Source: Syntrophomonadaceae bacterium (GTDB taxonomy: Bacteria > Bacillota > Ch66 > Ch109). From it: a DNA stretch of 7,439 nucleotides. The stretch's first letter is position 1, and every line of letters starts with the position of its first letter. This document shows, piece after piece, positions 7,105-7,439 of the stretch. The DNA is taken from assembly GCA_012512295.1 (NCBI GenBank), contig JAAZDI010000208.1, positions 1-7,439 of the forward strand. Direction: 5' to 3'. The notes under the pieces are model-generated. The model had not been told where the DNA came from. It saw only the letters and a program-made list of their open reading frames with translations, and searched no databases. The position numbers were made by a program, and so were the translations under genes.

Positions 7105-7114
7105 AAGGGGGGTG
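7105..7114 (+). promoter_or_regulatory. Ribosome binding site of the antitoxin gene
   Basis: AAGGGGGGTG, close to the Shine-Dalgarno consensus, ends 7 bases before the ATG at 7122 and fixes that start. Confidence 0.6.
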
Positions 7115-7121
7115 TTATTTT

Positions 7122-7439
7122 ATGCCGCAGATTAGACCGGTATCCGACTTGAGGAATAAATTCGCCGAAATTTCAAAGATTGTTCATGAAACTTCTGAGC
7201 CTGTTTTTCTAACAAAAAATGGGTATGGCGATATGGTTGTCATGAGTTTTCAAGCCTATGAAAAGCTTCAATTTGAAAGTGAGATATATTTCAAGCTGAA
7301 AGAGGCGGAGTTGCAAGCAAAACAAACCAATCAACGGTTTTCTCATAAGGAAGTATTTGGCAGTATACGGCAGGTCATGCAGAAAAAGGCAGATGACCAG
7401 AATGTAAAAGCTAGTTTATCTTCCTATAGCCAAACAGGA
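7122..7439 (+). CDS. Phd/YefM-family type II antitoxin, 3' end cut by window edge
   Basis: An ATG start with a good ribosome site opens a frame of 106 codons that is still open at the right edge. The N-terminus (MPQIRPVSDLRNKFAEISK) and the block with LTKNGYGDMVVMS (about 30-42) are hallmarks of Phd/YefM antitoxins: a DNA-binding N-terminal fold followed by a segment that wraps and blocks the toxin. The remainder (about 50-106) is charged and probably helical, then becomes Ser/Gln-rich. Many family members are roughly 80-95 residues, so this C-terminus is on the long side. The partner toxin, usually of the RelE/ParE or Doc type and directly downstream, is outside the window. The promoter and palindrome upstream fit autoregulation by the toxin-antitoxin complex. 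The role would be neutralising the toxin in the cytoplasm, contributing to plasmid or island stability, stress response or phage defence. The family assignment is strong; the toxin type cannot be known here. Confidence 0.88.
   Translation, partial: MPQIRPVSDLRNKFAEISKIVHETSEPVFLTKNGYGDMVVMSFQAYEKLQFESEIYFKLKEAELQAKQTNQRFSHKEVFGSIRQVMQKKADDQNVKASLSSYSQTG

Noticed and set aside
1..7439. CRISPR array, tRNA, rRNA, insertion sequence or integrase
   Set aside because: No regularly spaced direct repeats, cloverleaf sequence, terminal inverted repeats around a transposase, or recombinase motifs were seen on either strand.

Overview
The window looks like accessory DNA from a low-to-moderate GC bacterium, most likely a Firmicute of the clostridial or Negativicutes type. 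The reasons are strong purine-rich Shine-Dalgarno sites before several genes, use of a TTG start, AT-rich spacers, and an antitoxin resembling those common in Clostridia. An RND pump with a lipoprotein adaptor fits a lineage with an outer membrane (Negativicutes, Halanaerobiales), although such pumps also occur in some monoderm Clostridia. The taxonomy is inference, not an identification.

Layout, all genes on the + strand. (1) 1-1253: the C-terminal part of a superfamily 2 (SNF2/RapA-like) helicase, cut by the left edge just before motif VI. (2) 1254-1575: a gene-poor, AT-rich spacer with a candidate promoter and a strong ribosome binding site. (3) 1576-2406: a DUF3800 protein, predicted to have an RNase H-like fold. 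(4) 2407-2748: a spacer with two hairpins, one followed by six T's and so a weak terminator candidate. (5) 2749-6982: a two-gene efflux operon, made of a lipoprotein HlyD/AcrA-type adaptor and, 7 bases later, a full-length 12-helix RND transporter. No TolC-like outer-membrane channel and no regulator is present in the window. (6) 6983-7121: a spacer with a perfect 11-bp inverted repeat that encloses the -10 region of a good promoter. (7) 7122-7439: a Phd/YefM-family antitoxin gene running off the right edge; its toxin is presumably just beyond.

How the genes work together: the adaptor and RND protein should form one proton-driven export machine. The antitoxin probably represses its own promoter through the palindrome. 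The helicase and DUF3800 genes are of kinds often seen in defence or mobile regions, but nothing here proves that they act together. No complete new system is visible. The most distinctive points are the helicase/DUF3800 pair, the palindrome-embedded promoter, two 12-base words from that promoter that recur upstream of the efflux operon, and an arginine where AcrB has its key proton-relay lysine.
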